This document shows, piece by piece, positions 52,859 to 61,158 of a stretch of 64,000 bases of DNA. The DNA is from an uncultured Eubacteriales bacterium. GTDB lineage: Bacteria; Bacillota; Clostridia; Oscillospirales; Oscillospiraceae. The notes under the pieces were generated by a model that was not told the origin of the DNA, searched no databases, and worked only from the letters and a program-made list of their open reading frames with translations. Where the stretch lies: positions 31,538-95,537 of the forward strand of contig URDG01000004.1 of the NCBI GenBank assembly GCA_900546515.1. The letters run 5' to 3'. Each line of letters starts with the position of its first letter. Position 1 is the stretch's first letter. A program made the position numbers and the translations under genes.

Positions 52859-54049
52859 CTAAAATCCGTAGATATCCATCATGTCGTTGGGGCCAAGCAC
52901 CAAATCAGACCACTCTCGGATATCTTTGATCTGTGTTCTGTATTTATCCCGCTCTTTCCAGAAAGATGCGCCTCGGCTATTGAGCTTCCACATCATGTAA
53001 TTGCCCTTTCCTTGCCGATCGATTAGCTCATCAAACAATTCATCAAAACTATCCGCAGCAAAGATTCGCCATGCCTCATCAAGGAGATCATTCCACTCTT
53101 TATGGCTGAAATGATACTCGCCGTACTCATCGAACCAGCTCCCAATGGCAAGCGAAATGCTCCAATCAAGTATAAGAAAATCTTCAACATAGACATGAAG
53201 GCAAGAATCGCCTTTGCCGCTTGAAGATAGTGTCATATATGGGGTATCGGTATATGCGGCTCCTTTTCTCCCGAAGAACAACATATGACTTTCCGCCTCA
53301 AACCCGGTAACCTCATCAGCGTGAAGGTCCTCCCAGTTGAACAAAGCATCTTTTAGTTCAGAAAAGCTGATTTTAACCCACTCGTTGCTTACATCAACAC
53401 ACGCAACCTCGCAGTAATCAATGTCCGGGCTGATCTGCAGACCCAATCCATTTCTCAAACGAAGTGTTACATTTGAAACAAGCTCTCTCTGATAAGGAGG
53501 CTCATTAAAAGCGCAGAAAAACATCGGATCCTTGTCTGTTATCCGTGTGTTGACTTCGACTGAAACAATCTCCTGGCCGACACAAGGGGAGAAAAGAATA
53601 TCTGCTTCCACATTAGGTTGATTTGTTCCGGCCTTGATCCACCAAGGAATACAGTTCATGCTCATCCGGAATTCCGGATCCTGCGGAGTATCGACTTCAA
53701 AGATATCTCCATCCTCGAACTCAATCAGAAAGGGTTCGTCAATTTGAGCATATCGGCTAAACTGCATGGTGGGATCAATCGTTGAATAATTGGATTTGCG
53801 CTGGCGCTCTTCTTCTGGCAGGTGCTCGACCTGTCGATAAGCTGCTTCTTCAACCCAGTCACGGGTATGGAAATAGCTCAAGCCAATCAAACGCATGCGC
53901 TTAATTTTACGGCCGCACAAAGCAAAGATGTCGATCTGTTCACGGATTTCTTTTGGTGACACCATGGTAGGAGCAGACCACTCTCTTGCAGAAAAGGTGT
54001 AATCCTTAAAGTTGTCCCTGCCTTTGCTGTAAATTGTGTTTGAGATCAT
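52859..54049 (-). CDS. Hypothetical protein of the cargo operon (396 aa)
   Basis: A soluble 396-aa protein with many Trp, Asp and Glu residues. Recognisable stretches are KRMRLIGLSYFHTRDWVEEA, PFLIEFEDGDIFEVDTPQDP and WSISLAIGSWFDEYGEYHFS. No known motif or membrane segment is seen. A strong AGGAGG precedes the ATG at 54049. It is tightly linked to the WG-repeat gene and probably works with it. The 145-base gap upstream contains possible promoters (TACAAT, TATAAT boxes). Confidence 0.75.
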   Translation of the reverse strand: MISNTIYSKGRDNFKDYTFSAREWSAPTMVSPKEIREQIDIFALCGRKIKRMRLIGLSYFHTRDWVEEAAYRQVEHLPEEERQRKSNYSTIDPTMQFSRYAQIDEPFLIEFEDGDIFEVDTPQDPEFRMSMNCIPWWIKAGTNQPNVEADILFSPCVGQEIVSVEVNTRITDKDPMFFCAFNEPPYQRELVSNVTLRLRNGLGLQISPDIDYCEVACVDVSNEWVKISFSELKDALFNWEDLHADEVTGFEAESHMLFFGRKGAAYTDTPYMTLSSSGKGDSCLHVYVEDFLILDWSISLAIGSWFDEYGEYHFSHKEWNDLLDEAWRIFAADSFDELFDELIDRQGKGNYMMWKLNSRGASFWKERDKYRTQIKDIREWSDLVLGPNDMMDIYGF

Positions 54050-54194
54050 ACGAGCACCTCCTCATGATAGAATTATATCGCCGTTATTGTACCATAAAAC
54101 GGACTGCAGATTATATATTACCCCTCTGAGGACATTCGCCTTCAGATGGGTAATGCATTAGAACATTTTCATCTGCTTAGAATCGTCCTCGTCT

Positions 54195-56165
54195 TCAGAT
54201 GCACTGAGTGATTTCTTCGTACATATCAACAGAAGCCATCTCAGCTTTTACAGATGCAAACAGCTTGGAAAGCTCATTAAAGAGGGGAGAGATTCCTTCA
54301 GAAGTCGGCTTGTACAGGAAGGTAATACAAAAAGAGATCTCTTTTTCAAGTTGCTCAGAACAAGCGTTATTCTCCTTATCCCGCAGCTTCGTAACCTCAG
54401 CCAGTTTGTCCTGCTCCAGGCGGACTTTTCTACCCAACTCGCTAAGAACATCAAACGAAGACTTCGCCTGGCTCTGTTGTCGTTCCAGTTCGCGAACTTC
54501 TTCATACAGTGCGTTTTTTCTGGTGGTCAGCTCCGGAAGAGCCTTTTGTGCGGCAGAAAGTTCGGCCTGCAGCTTATTTACCTCAGCATTCCAGTATTCC
54601 GGAGTTTTCGAGGGAGTGACTGCACGGATCTGCTCCTGCAAAAGCAACAGGCTTTCCAGTTGCTGAGAATACTCTTGTTTCAGGTCTTGTTGACGGCGCA
54701 AGTCGCCATTAGCGATTGGAATCTCTCGGCGGACGCGCTCCAAAGTAGTCTGTGCCTGAGTAACAGCACTCTTGCCGGCAAAAAGTTTTGCGACAGAGCT
54801 CTTTTTCTCATAATCCGAGATTGTTTGCTGTGCCGCAGTCTGCTGCCGAGTCAAATCACTGATTGAGCTTTGGAGGCGGTTGATCTGCGCATCAACTTTG
54901 CTGATTTCACCTCTAAGGAAGGAAACGGACATATACTTTGCTTCTTGAGCGCGAAGCTCCGTATATCGAGCGTGTTTTCTGACCTCATCCTGCGCCCTTT
55001 GGATCTGATCCGAAAGCACAGAAATAGCCTGTTCAATTCTATAAAATTGACCGCATACGGTATCGTAATCGCTCTTTTTTGCTTTAAGCGTTTTCGATAG
55101 GATCAGATAGTTCGCGTATTCAGGATGAGCCACCTTTTCCCTCTCTACGGAGACATTGATGGCGTCGCTCCTGCGCTGAATCTCGGTGATTTCCTTCTCA
55201 TGTGCAGCAATACTCTGAAGTGCTTTCCGAATGACATCCAGATTGCTTTCTTTCAACCAAACATCCTTGGCGAGCAAGGGACGGATCTCATTGATATGGT
55301 GCTGTAACTCAGCCTGCTGTTTTTCAAGAGCCGCCTTTTGCTCGTAAAGCTCTTTCCCTAAGGCAGCAACATGCTGTGCCAACAAAACCCGATCCGGCAA
55401 GGGCCTTGCAGGAGTACCAATTCTCAAAATCGGGTAATTGGTGTCATTATCCTGATTGGATTTGGAGTATGTTTTGTCGGCTTTTTCGATGGCGCCGTCA
55501 ACTGCCGTATTGGTATGAGACACAACCAATACGGATCTATCATGCTTATATAATTCATCGATAATCTGCCCAATTACGGTGGTTTTACCAGTACCAGGAG
55601 GTCCCCAGATGTATGTAATGTCGCTTGAAAGCGCAGATACGATAGCATTGTTTTGGCTTTGGGTGTTGCCGGTATTCAGTGCCAAGTCGTCATACTCGAA
55701 TATCTTCTTTACAGGATAAACGCCGCAGTCAGAAGACAGCATACGTTTTCCTGCAGGATTTTCTTTTTCGGCATTCTCTTCGATACACTTGATCAGCCGC
55801 TCCATCAGAACTGTAGCGCCATTTTCAAGTCTGGCCTTGCCGATTGTGTCAGGCAGAGTCGTTTTTGTTGAGATGACAATGGAGTTCTCTTCGTAGCTTA
55901 TAACGGTAACATCAAATTGATCCTTACCGATTACCAGCTTACAGGGCGTATCTGCCGGAAGAGAGGGGACATATTCAACATTAAAGCGATACCAGAGGTC
56001 GGCACCATGGCTTTCGATTTGGTGCCCACCAAAGAGTAGCGTGGAAGACTGACCGCTTTTTTTGATCTTATCAATTTCTTCTTCAAGCGCATCCCGGAAC
56101 TCTGATAGAATTCCTTTTAATTCCACCCAGTCAGGAACATGTTGCTTATCCTGAGCATACATCAT
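54195..56165 (-). CDS. SF1 helicase/AAA protein with long coiled coil, lacking the C-terminal motor half
   Basis: A 656-aa protein. After an N-terminal beta region, Walker A appears in TYIWGPPGTGKTTVIGQIID and motif Ia in VLVVSHTNTAVDGAIE, as in UPF1/DNA2-type SF1 helicases. Residues about 265-610 are a long coiled coil (KQQAELQHHINEIRPLLAKD). The protein stops before Walker B and motifs III-VI, which normally follow such an insertion. It may be truncated or work as a two-gene helicase. The ATG at 56165 has AAGGAAG upstream. Confidence 0.75.
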   Translation of the reverse strand: MMYAQDKQHVPDWVELKGILSEFRDALEEEIDKIKKSGQSSTLLFGGHQIESHGADLWYRFNVEYVPSLPADTPCKLVIGKDQFDVTVISYEENSIVISTKTTLPDTIGKARLENGATVLMERLIKCIEENAEKENPAGKRMLSSDCGVYPVKKIFEYDDLALNTGNTQSQNNAIVSALSSDITYIWGPPGTGKTTVIGQIIDELYKHDRSVLVVSHTNTAVDGAIEKADKTYSKSNQDNDTNYPILRIGTPARPLPDRVLLAQHVAALGKELYEQKAALEKQQAELQHHINEIRPLLAKDVWLKESNLDVIRKALQSIAAHEKEITEIQRRSDAINVSVEREKVAHPEYANYLILSKTLKAKKSDYDTVCGQFYRIEQAISVLSDQIQRAQDEVRKHARYTELRAQEAKYMSVSFLRGEISKVDAQINRLQSSISDLTRQQTAAQQTISDYEKKSSVAKLFAGKSAVTQAQTTLERVRREIPIANGDLRRQQDLKQEYSQQLESLLLLQEQIRAVTPSKTPEYWNAEVNKLQAELSAAQKALPELTTRKNALYEEVRELERQQSQAKSSFDVLSELGRKVRLEQDKLAEVTKLRDKENNACSEQLEKEISFCITFLYKPTSEGISPLFNELSKLFASVKAEMASVDMYEEITQCI

Positions 56166-56230
56166 GTCTTTCACTTCCTTGCTACATAAACTGCTTTAAA
56201 AGTTGATGCAGAAATCATCCTGTACAAAAA

Positions 56231-56656
56231 TCATTCCTCAACTTCTATTGGATTCCGATATTTCTTCGGTGTGTACTTTTCTTTGTTCCGTTCTTTTGCC
56301 ATCCAGTAGGCATCCTGCAAAGCGCGCATTACGGCATCCTTATCATTCTCGGACAATTCACCACCGTCAAAGAGCGCAGACACATCGGCAACCAATTCTT
56401 CGGCATCTTTTGCACCTTTGTAGCCGTAGCTCTGTTGTGCCTGAAGAACAAATTCTTCGTCTTCGGAAAGCAGGAAGTTTATCTCGCATCCAAGTGCAGT
56501 GGCAAGTTTGGCGTAAACCTCGCGCTGTTTGGGATAGCGTCCGTCCACCTCATAATTGCGGATCGTCCGCAGGGACAGACCACACATTTTACCCAGTTCC
56601 GTCTGGGACAGCTTCTTTTCATTTCGCAGCAGTCTTACCTTTTCTCCAAACTTCAT
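56231..56656 (-). CDS. XRE-family regulator of the mobile element
   Basis: A 141-aa protein. The N-terminal helix-turn-helix is KFGEKVRLLRNEKKLSQTEL with GLSLRTIRNYEVDGRYPKQ. The C-terminal half ends YTPKKYRNP, like the XRE repressors found beside recombinase genes in Firmicutes elements. It diverges from a strong rightward promoter whose flanks carry TTTGCC/GGCAAA repeats, so it probably represses it. No ImmA/IrrE-type anti-repressor follows. Confidence 0.9.
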   Translation of the reverse strand: MKFGEKVRLLRNEKKLSQTELGKMCGLSLRTIRNYEVDGRYPKQREVYAKLATALGCEINFLLSEDEEFVLQAQQSYGYKGAKDAEELVADVSALFDGGELSENDKDAVMRALQDAYWMAKERNKEKYTPKKYRNPIEVEE

Positions 56657-56681
56657 ATTGAAAACCTCACCCAGAAAATAA

Positions 56682-56770
56682 TTTGCCTATCATTTGCCCA
56701 ATTCTATTGACAGAGGAATATTACTTGCTTATAATATAATTAGGCAAATATCTTACCTATATTATAGGCA
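56682..56770 (+). promoter_or_regulatory. Consensus rightward promoter with XRE operator repeats
   Basis: TTGACA (56707-56712), exactly 17 bases, and TATAAT (56730-56735) are a perfect sigma-A promoter. Related half-sites surround it: TTTGCCTA (56682), TTTGCCCA (56692), TAGGCAAA (56741), TTACCTA (56753) and ATAGGCA (56764). This looks like a repressor-controlled switch region between the XRE gene and the tnpW/recombinase genes. Confidence 0.75.
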
Positions 56771-56904
56771 GTTTTGAGCCTTTTGTCAACGGGTCTTGGG
56801 AAATTAGCAGAATAGCAAGCACATCCGGTGTTGCCACACTCGAAGATTTTTCCTCATTGGGATATCCCAAACCCTTAGTCTTTCAAGCGAAAAGGAAGGT
56901 GGAA

Positions 56905-57105
56905 ATGGAAGAAAAGAAACGCAACATCCGCATCGACCAAGACGGCACTCGCCATGCTCCTGTTCCTATGTGGCAGGAGTTGCCGCAGATTACGGTGCGC
57001 CTTGAAGAAGGGCATACCACCTACCGCTTTACCGGCAGCTTTGACGGGAAACACACACTTCCCGAAAAAGCGGTGAAGCTGGCAGATGAGCAAAAGAGTG
57101 TGTGA
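56905..57105 (+). CDS. TnpW-like small transposon protein
   Basis: A 66-aa protein with ITVRLEEGHTTYRFTGSFDG followed by TLPEKAVKLADEQ. It shares the layout of transposon-encoded TnpW proteins (a short beta strand pair with TxYxVxxxF, then a helix that ends in KxxKL). AAGGAAGGTGG precedes the ATG. It lies just before a serine recombinase gene, as in Tn4451-type elements. Confidence 0.6.
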   Translation: MEEKKRNIRIDQDGTRHAPVPMWQELPQITVRLEEGHTTYRFTGSFDGKHTLPEKAVKLADEQKSV

Positions 57106-57166
57106 TTTTATGACCCACAGCAACCTTGTATTGGCAGACTGCCCACCGAATACGGAGGAAAATATT

Positions 57167-57367
57167 ATGAAGCAGTCTGATAAAATTACAGCATTGTATT
57201 GCCGCCTCTCCCGTGACGATGACCAACAGGGTGACAGCAATTCCATCGTTAATCAAAGGGCATTTCTGACGAAGTTTGCTAAGGAAAAAGGCTTTCGGAA
57301 CCTTGAGTATTTTGTGGACGAGGCTGTAATAATAGGACTAAAAACATTAAGGCTCAAAAAGTGCTGA
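57167..57367 (+). pseudogene. Serine recombinase, N-terminal fragment
   Basis: The frame starts MKQSDKITALYCRLSRDDDQ, containing the catalytic Ser region of large serine recombinases, and follows with SNSIVNQRAFLTKFAKEKGF to EYFVDE at about 57323. After that it is unrelated and stops at 57367. Relatives are more than 500 aa. A different element begins at this point, so the gene was cut by insertion or rearrangement. Confidence 0.85.
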
Positions 57368-57389
57368 AAATACGGCGTTTTTGAGCCTT
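57349..57389. terminator. Hairpin at the broken recombinase
   Basis: AAGGCTCAAAAA (57349-57360) and TTTTTGAGCCTT (57378-57389) form a perfect 12-base-pair stem. It lies at the junction between the two elements and could be a terminator or part of an element end. Confidence 0.55.
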
Positions 57390-57416
57390 ATCACATAAAT
57401 AAGCGCAAATAGTACA

Positions 57417-57468
57417 TAGCGCGTCTGTTACCCAAAGTAGCGCTTGGGTCGGCAGGCGCGCTATTTTT
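57417..57468 (+). terminator. Nested terminator-like hairpin before the RepA-like gene
   Basis: TAGCGCGTCTG (57417-57427) pairs with CAGGCGCGCTA (57453-57463), enclosing ACCCAA/TTGGGT, and is followed by TTTTTAT. It lies 32 bases before the gene start, so it may act as an attenuator or as the target of a counter-transcript. Confidence 0.6.
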
Positions 57469-57499
57469 ATGCCCAGATGCGGGCGAAGGAGATGTTATT

Positions 57500-58474
57500 G
57501 TGAAAGCATATGGGAAGTCGTGGGGCTACAACGTATATGACTGCCGGTACTGCCTGTACCGGAAAGGGAAGCTAAAGGGCTGCGTCTACCCGGACGGCTG
57601 CTGCTGTCCCGTCCCGCAGAAGCCCGCAAGACGGAACGGCATAGAACAAGTTTACGAAGCAGCTGCGGACAGCGCCGCTCCCGTTTCGGAGTGCGAGGGC
57701 TGTCCCTACGGAAGGGCTGCCCCCTGCATCGGATGGTGTACCAAAGAGGTCATGACCGCCTTGGGCTGCGCCGACCAGAAGGCCGGAAAGCTGCTGCATG
57801 AGCTGGAAAGCAAATGCCGCCTAATCGAGCGCAAGCGGCAGGGGCTGGGCAAGCCCAACCTCATTTACGTCAAGAACTTTGTGGATAAAGTTGCGGATAA
57901 CCCTGTGGATAACACATCGGGCAGTACCACGTCCTCCCCGGAATCACGATTCCAGAACCGTGAAAATCACGATTCAGGAGCAGTGAAAATCACGGATCAA
58001 GAATCGTTAAAATCACGATCTAATAATACTGATAAGAATGATACTGATTCCTTTCCCTTCACTTCGTTCAGGAGGGATCACGGGCGGGAAACGAAAGGAA
58101 ACGAAGCGGCTCTGAGAGAGCAGTACAGAGAGCTTATTGCGGAGAACATCGCCTACGACGCACTCCTGACAGACTATCCATACGAGCAGGACACGCTGGA
58201 AGAAATCCTGGAGCTGCTGGTGGATGTGGTCTGTACGACGAAAAGCTCCGTCCGCATTTCCGGCGACGATAAGCCCGCCGAGGTGGTCAGAAGCCAGTTT
58301 TTGAAGCTGAACAGCGAGCACATCCGCTTTGTGGTGGGCGGGCTGAAGGAAAACGCCATCCGCATCCGCAATATGCGCCAGTATCTTTTAGCCACGCTGT
58401 ATAACGCCCCTCTGACCATCGGGAACTACTACCGAAGCCTTGTGAGCCACGATATGTCGGAGGGCTTCATCTGA
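57500..58474 (+). CDS. RepA-like replication protein (DUF6017) with Cys-rich N-terminus
   Basis: A 324-aa protein. The first 80 residues are Cys-rich (VYDCRYCLYRKGKLKGC, PDGCCCPVPQK, CEGCPYGRAAPCIGWC), like a separate small Cys-rich protein of conjugative elements. Residues about 88-120 (LLHELESKCRLIERKRQGLG and KPNLIYVKNF) match the end of the RepA_N replication initiator domain. The C-terminal 120 residues (YPYEQDTLEEILELLVDVVC, QFLKLNSEHIRFVVGGLKEN) match DUF6017. The N-terminal RepA helix-turn-helix is missing, so this may be an in-frame deletion fusion. GTG start with AAGGAG upstream. Confidence 0.75.
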   Translation: MKAYGKSWGYNVYDCRYCLYRKGKLKGCVYPDGCCCPVPQKPARRNGIEQVYEAAADSAAPVSECEGCPYGRAAPCIGWCTKEVMTALGCADQKAGKLLHELESKCRLIERKRQGLGKPNLIYVKNFVDKVADNPVDNTSGSTTSSPESRFQNRENHDSGAVKITDQESLKSRSNNTDKNDTDSFPFTSFRRDHGRETKGNEAALREQYRELIAENIAYDALLTDYPYEQDTLEEILELLVDVVCTTKSSVRISGDDKPAEVVRSQFLKLNSEHIRFVVGGLKENAIRIRNMRQYLLATLYNAPLTIGNYYRSLVSHDMSEGFI

Positions 58475-58524
58475 GCCGCAGGCCGCCGCCTGCGGCTTTG
58501 GCATTTTCAGGAGGTGATGCGACC

Positions 58525-59397
58525 GTGCCGAAACAGAAACCCAACGAGCAGGTACAGCAGATACCGCTTTCAGAGATTCGTCCCTTCAAGAACCACCCCT
58601 TCAAGGTGACGGACGACGAGCTCATGCAGCAGACCATCGACAGCATCATGCAGGTGGGCGTTCTCAACCCCGCCATCATCCGCCCCGCACCGGAGGGCTG
58701 ATACGAGATGGTAGCCGGACACAGGCGGCTCCATGCCGCAGACCTTGCGGGGCTGAAAACCATACCGGCCATCGTCCGCAATCTTGACGACGACGAGGCG
58801 GTGATCCTCATGGTGGACAGCAACTTGCAGCGGGAAACCATCAGCCCCATGGAACGGGCGCAGGCGTACAAAATGAAGCTGGAAGCGTTGAAGCATCAGG
58901 GAAAGCGGGTGGATTTAACTTGTGACCAAGTTGGGCACAAGTTAGATTCCAAAAAATCCATCCAAAAGGTTGCAGAAGATGCAGGTGAAAGTAAGACACA
59001 AGTGCAGCGCTATATCCGTCTCACCGAGCTTCTGCCGGAGGTGCAGAAAAAGGTGGACAGCAAGGAGATCGCATTCAGCCCCGCCGTGGAGCTGTCATAC
59101 CTCACCCGCGACGAGCAGAAGCAGTTTCTGGACGCAATGGACTATTCCCAGAACACGCCCTCGCTTTCCCAGGCACAGCGGCTCAAGAAGCTCAGCCGGG
59201 AGGGAAAATGCACGAAGGAGGCCATGCGCTCCATCATGTCCGAGGAAAAGAAGGAGGAACAGGAGCGCATCACGCTGAGCAGCGACACTCTCCGCAAATA
59301 CTTTCCCCGAAGCTACACGCCCCTGCAAATGCAGCAGACCATCATCAAGCTGCTGGAGCAGTGGCAGAAAAAACAGCAGCGCCGGAACGAGCGCTGA
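58525..59397 (+). pseudogene. parB: ParB-like partition protein with in-frame TGA
   Basis: A ParB/Spo0J-type protein. The frame from GTG at 58525 (AGGAGG upstream) reads IPLSEIRPFKNHPFKVTDDE, IDSIMQVGVLNPAIIRPAPEG, then TGA (58699-58701), then YEMVAGHRRLHAADLAG in the same frame, followed by the KorB/HTH part (ESKTQVQRYIRLTELLPEV). The family has Gly at the TGA (GGYEMVAGHRR), so GGA to TGA is a simple nonsense change inside the CTPase/DNA-contact core. An ATG at 58708 could start a 229-aa fragment without the N-terminal strand. Confidence 0.85.
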
Positions 59398-59414
59398 GAA
59401 AGGCAGGTTTATCC

Positions 59415-59672
59415 ATGAACGTAACCATCAACATCTACGGCGATGTACACATCCACTGCGACTGCTGCGACGGGTGCGGCGTGTATGACGACAATTTCGA
59501 CGACGCCCTCGAAGCGCCGCATGAAGCTGTACCGGATGCGGAGGACGGCGGCGGGCAGACCGGCCCGACCGCCGAAGAAGCGGAAGCGGCGGTAAAGGCA
59601 TTGGCGGCGTTTTTTCTTCCGCTTTTTTCGGAGAAACCCGGCGAGGGAGGCGGCGCGCATGAAGGAATTTGA
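59415..59672 (+). CDS. Small acidic protein of the conjugative element
   Basis: An 85-aa protein starting MNVTINIYGDVHIHCDCCDG with a CDCCDGC cluster that could bind metal. The rest is rich in Glu, Ala and Gly, ending with a hydrophobic LAAFFLPLF. A weak ribosome site (AGGCAGG) precedes it. It overlaps the next gene by 14 bases. Function unknown. Confidence 0.6.
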   Translation: MNVTINIYGDVHIHCDCCDGCGVYDDNFDDALEAPHEAVPDAEDGGGQTGPTAEEAEAAVKALAAFFLPLFSEKPGEGGGAHEGI

Positions 59673-60273
59673 CGTGACCATCACCGAAACACTGAAGCTC
59701 ACCGTGTCCGTGGAGGCTTCTTCCAAAGAGGAAGCCCAACAGATGGTAAGCGACCAGTGGCACGCAGGGGATCATATTCTGGACGCGGACAATTTCGTGG
59801 AGGTGGAGTTTGAGAGCAATGACGGCAGGGAACTCTCCGCCGAAAGAGCGCAGGACGACACCATCGAGGTTCTCATGGTGGAACCGGGACAGTACCCGCG
59901 CGTGGAGCGCATCGGCTCCGACCTTGCTTCCTTGCAGAAGGCGGTGGACGGCTATATCGAAGCGATTTACCCATATGACGACCCCGTGGCGCTGATCTGC
60001 GGGGAGGAAGCCAAGCTGGAGGGCAAGCCCCTGAACCGCGCCCTGCGGGACGAGAACGGCGATATCTACGATATTGTGGCCGGCAAATTCTTCATCTGCG
60101 GTTTGGGGGATGAAAACTTTGCGTCTCTGCCGAAGGAGCTGCAACAGAAATACGAGGAAAAGTTCCGTCAGCCGGAAGCCTTTTTGAAGATGGGCAGTAA
60201 AATTATGGCGATCCCCACCGAGCCCGCCAAGGCTGCGGGCAAGGGCAAGACCGCTCCGGTGACAGAGCGATGA
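59659..60273 (+). CDS. DpnD/PcfM-like plus DUF3846 protein
   Basis: A 204-aa protein. Residues 1-50 (FDVTITETLKLTVSVEASSK, DADNFVEVEFE) match the DpnD/PcfM-like domain. Residues 68-175 (IEVLMVEPGQYPRVERIGSD, VALICGEEAKLEGKPLNRAL and IYDIVAGKFFICGLGDENF) match DUF3846. Both are common in Tn1549-type elements; function unknown. A GGAGG ribosome site precedes the ATG. Confidence 0.85.
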   Translation: MKEFDVTITETLKLTVSVEASSKEEAQQMVSDQWHAGDHILDADNFVEVEFESNDGRELSAERAQDDTIEVLMVEPGQYPRVERIGSDLASLQKAVDGYIEAIYPYDDPVALICGEEAKLEGKPLNRALRDENGDIYDIVAGKFFICGLGDENFASLPKELQQKYEEKFRQPEAFLKMGSKIMAIPTEPAKAAGKGKTAPVTER

Positions 60274-60312
60274 CGGCGCTTTGAGGAGTATGCGGGAAAG
60301 GAGGAATGACCC

Positions 60313-60804
60313 ATGCAGGAGGAAGTCGAAAACAGAGCGGTCACGCTGGTCATCAGCGCAACCAAGCTCACGGCACGGCTGTTAAAGGCCGTCATCCTCA
60401 AATACCTCGCCAGCCGCAAGGAGAAGAAGCTGGCAAAGGCGCGTGGTGCGCCTGAAAAACCCACCGGCAAGCAGACGGTGAAGCAGCTTGTCGGTCAGAA
60501 CCAGGGCGTGTCCAACATCGAGGTCACGGAGCGGAACATCAAGGGCTTTGACCGTGTGGCGCGCAAGTACGGCGTGGACTACGCCATCAAGAAGGACAAA
60601 ACCGGCGAGATCCCCAGGTATCTCGTCTTTTTCAAGGCGCGGGATGCGGACGCGCTCACCGCCGCCTTTACCGAGTACACCGGGAAGAAGGCAAAAGCAA
60701 AGGAGAAGCCGTCCGTCATCCGGACGCTCAAAGCGCTCCGTGCGCCGGAGATTGCAAAGGACGTGACCAGGGTGCGCAACAAGGACAAGGGGCTGGAGCT
60801 ATGA
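60313..60804 (+). CDS. pcfB: PcfB-family conjugation protein
   Basis: A 163-aa PcfB (DUF3801) protein. It contains VTLVISATKLTARLLKAVIL, a basic KEKKLAKARG stretch, and the core VTERNIKGFDRVARKYGVDY, GEIPRYLVFFKARDADALTAA. In pCF10, PcfB is a soluble relaxosome component that couples to the VirD4-type ATPase PcfC. The next gene encodes that ATPase and overlaps by four bases (ATGA). Confidence 0.9.
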   Translation: MQEEVENRAVTLVISATKLTARLLKAVILKYLASRKEKKLAKARGAPEKPTGKQTVKQLVGQNQGVSNIEVTERNIKGFDRVARKYGVDYAIKKDKTGEIPRYLVFFKARDADALTAAFTEYTGKKAKAKEKPSVIRTLKALRAPEIAKDVTRVRNKDKGLEL

Positions 60805-61106
60805 AAAAGCCGCTGCATATCAAAAAGCTGGTGCTGCCCAATATCCCGTATGTCTTTATCGCCCTCTTTGCCACCAAGCTGGGGCAGGCGTGGAGGCTTG
60901 CCCCGGCATGGATTTCTCGGGAAAGGCGCTGCACCTCATGGAGGGCTTTGCCGCCGCGTTCCAATCGGCGCTGCCCAGCTTCCACCCCATCGACCTGTGC
61001 GTGGGCGTCGCTGCCGCCCTGCTCATCCGTCTGGCGGTGTACGTCAAGGGCAAAAACGCCAAGAAATTCCGCAAGAATCTGGAATACGGCTCTGCCCGCT
61101 GGAGTG
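60801..61106 (+). pseudogene. VirD4/TraG (PcfC-like) coupling protein, N-terminal fragment, frameshifted and interrupted
   Basis: Starting at 60801 the frame reads MKKPLHIKKLVLPNIPYVFI and on to AWRLAP, then shifts by one base in a C run near 60900. The other frame continues GMDFSGKALHLMEGFAAAFQ, a second helix LCVGVAAALLIRLAVYV, and FRKNLEYGSARW. At about 61106, where relatives read GSARWG and continue for some 500 residues, a serine-recombinase element begins. The conjugation pump is therefore broken twice. Confidence 0.85.
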
Positions 61107-61158
61107 CATAATTTTAAGTGTAAATGACACATACATGGACGCACAGGAGGTTATGCAC

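Larger units (their letters stand above)
57330..61105 (+). mobile_element. Tn1549-like integrative conjugative element fragment
   Basis: This stretch holds the RepA-like, ParB, small acidic, DUF3846, PcfB and VirD4 genes in the order typical of Tn1549-type conjugative elements. Its left edge is where the serine recombinase reading frame breaks off (about 57325). Its right edge is where virD4 is interrupted (about 61106). The relaxase, the rest of the conjugation genes and the integrase are not in this window. Confidence 0.7.

Noticed and set aside
58699..58701. TGA in parB as a selenocysteine codon
   Set aside because: The family has Gly at this place and no SECIS-like hairpin is evident directly after it; a nonsense change is simpler.
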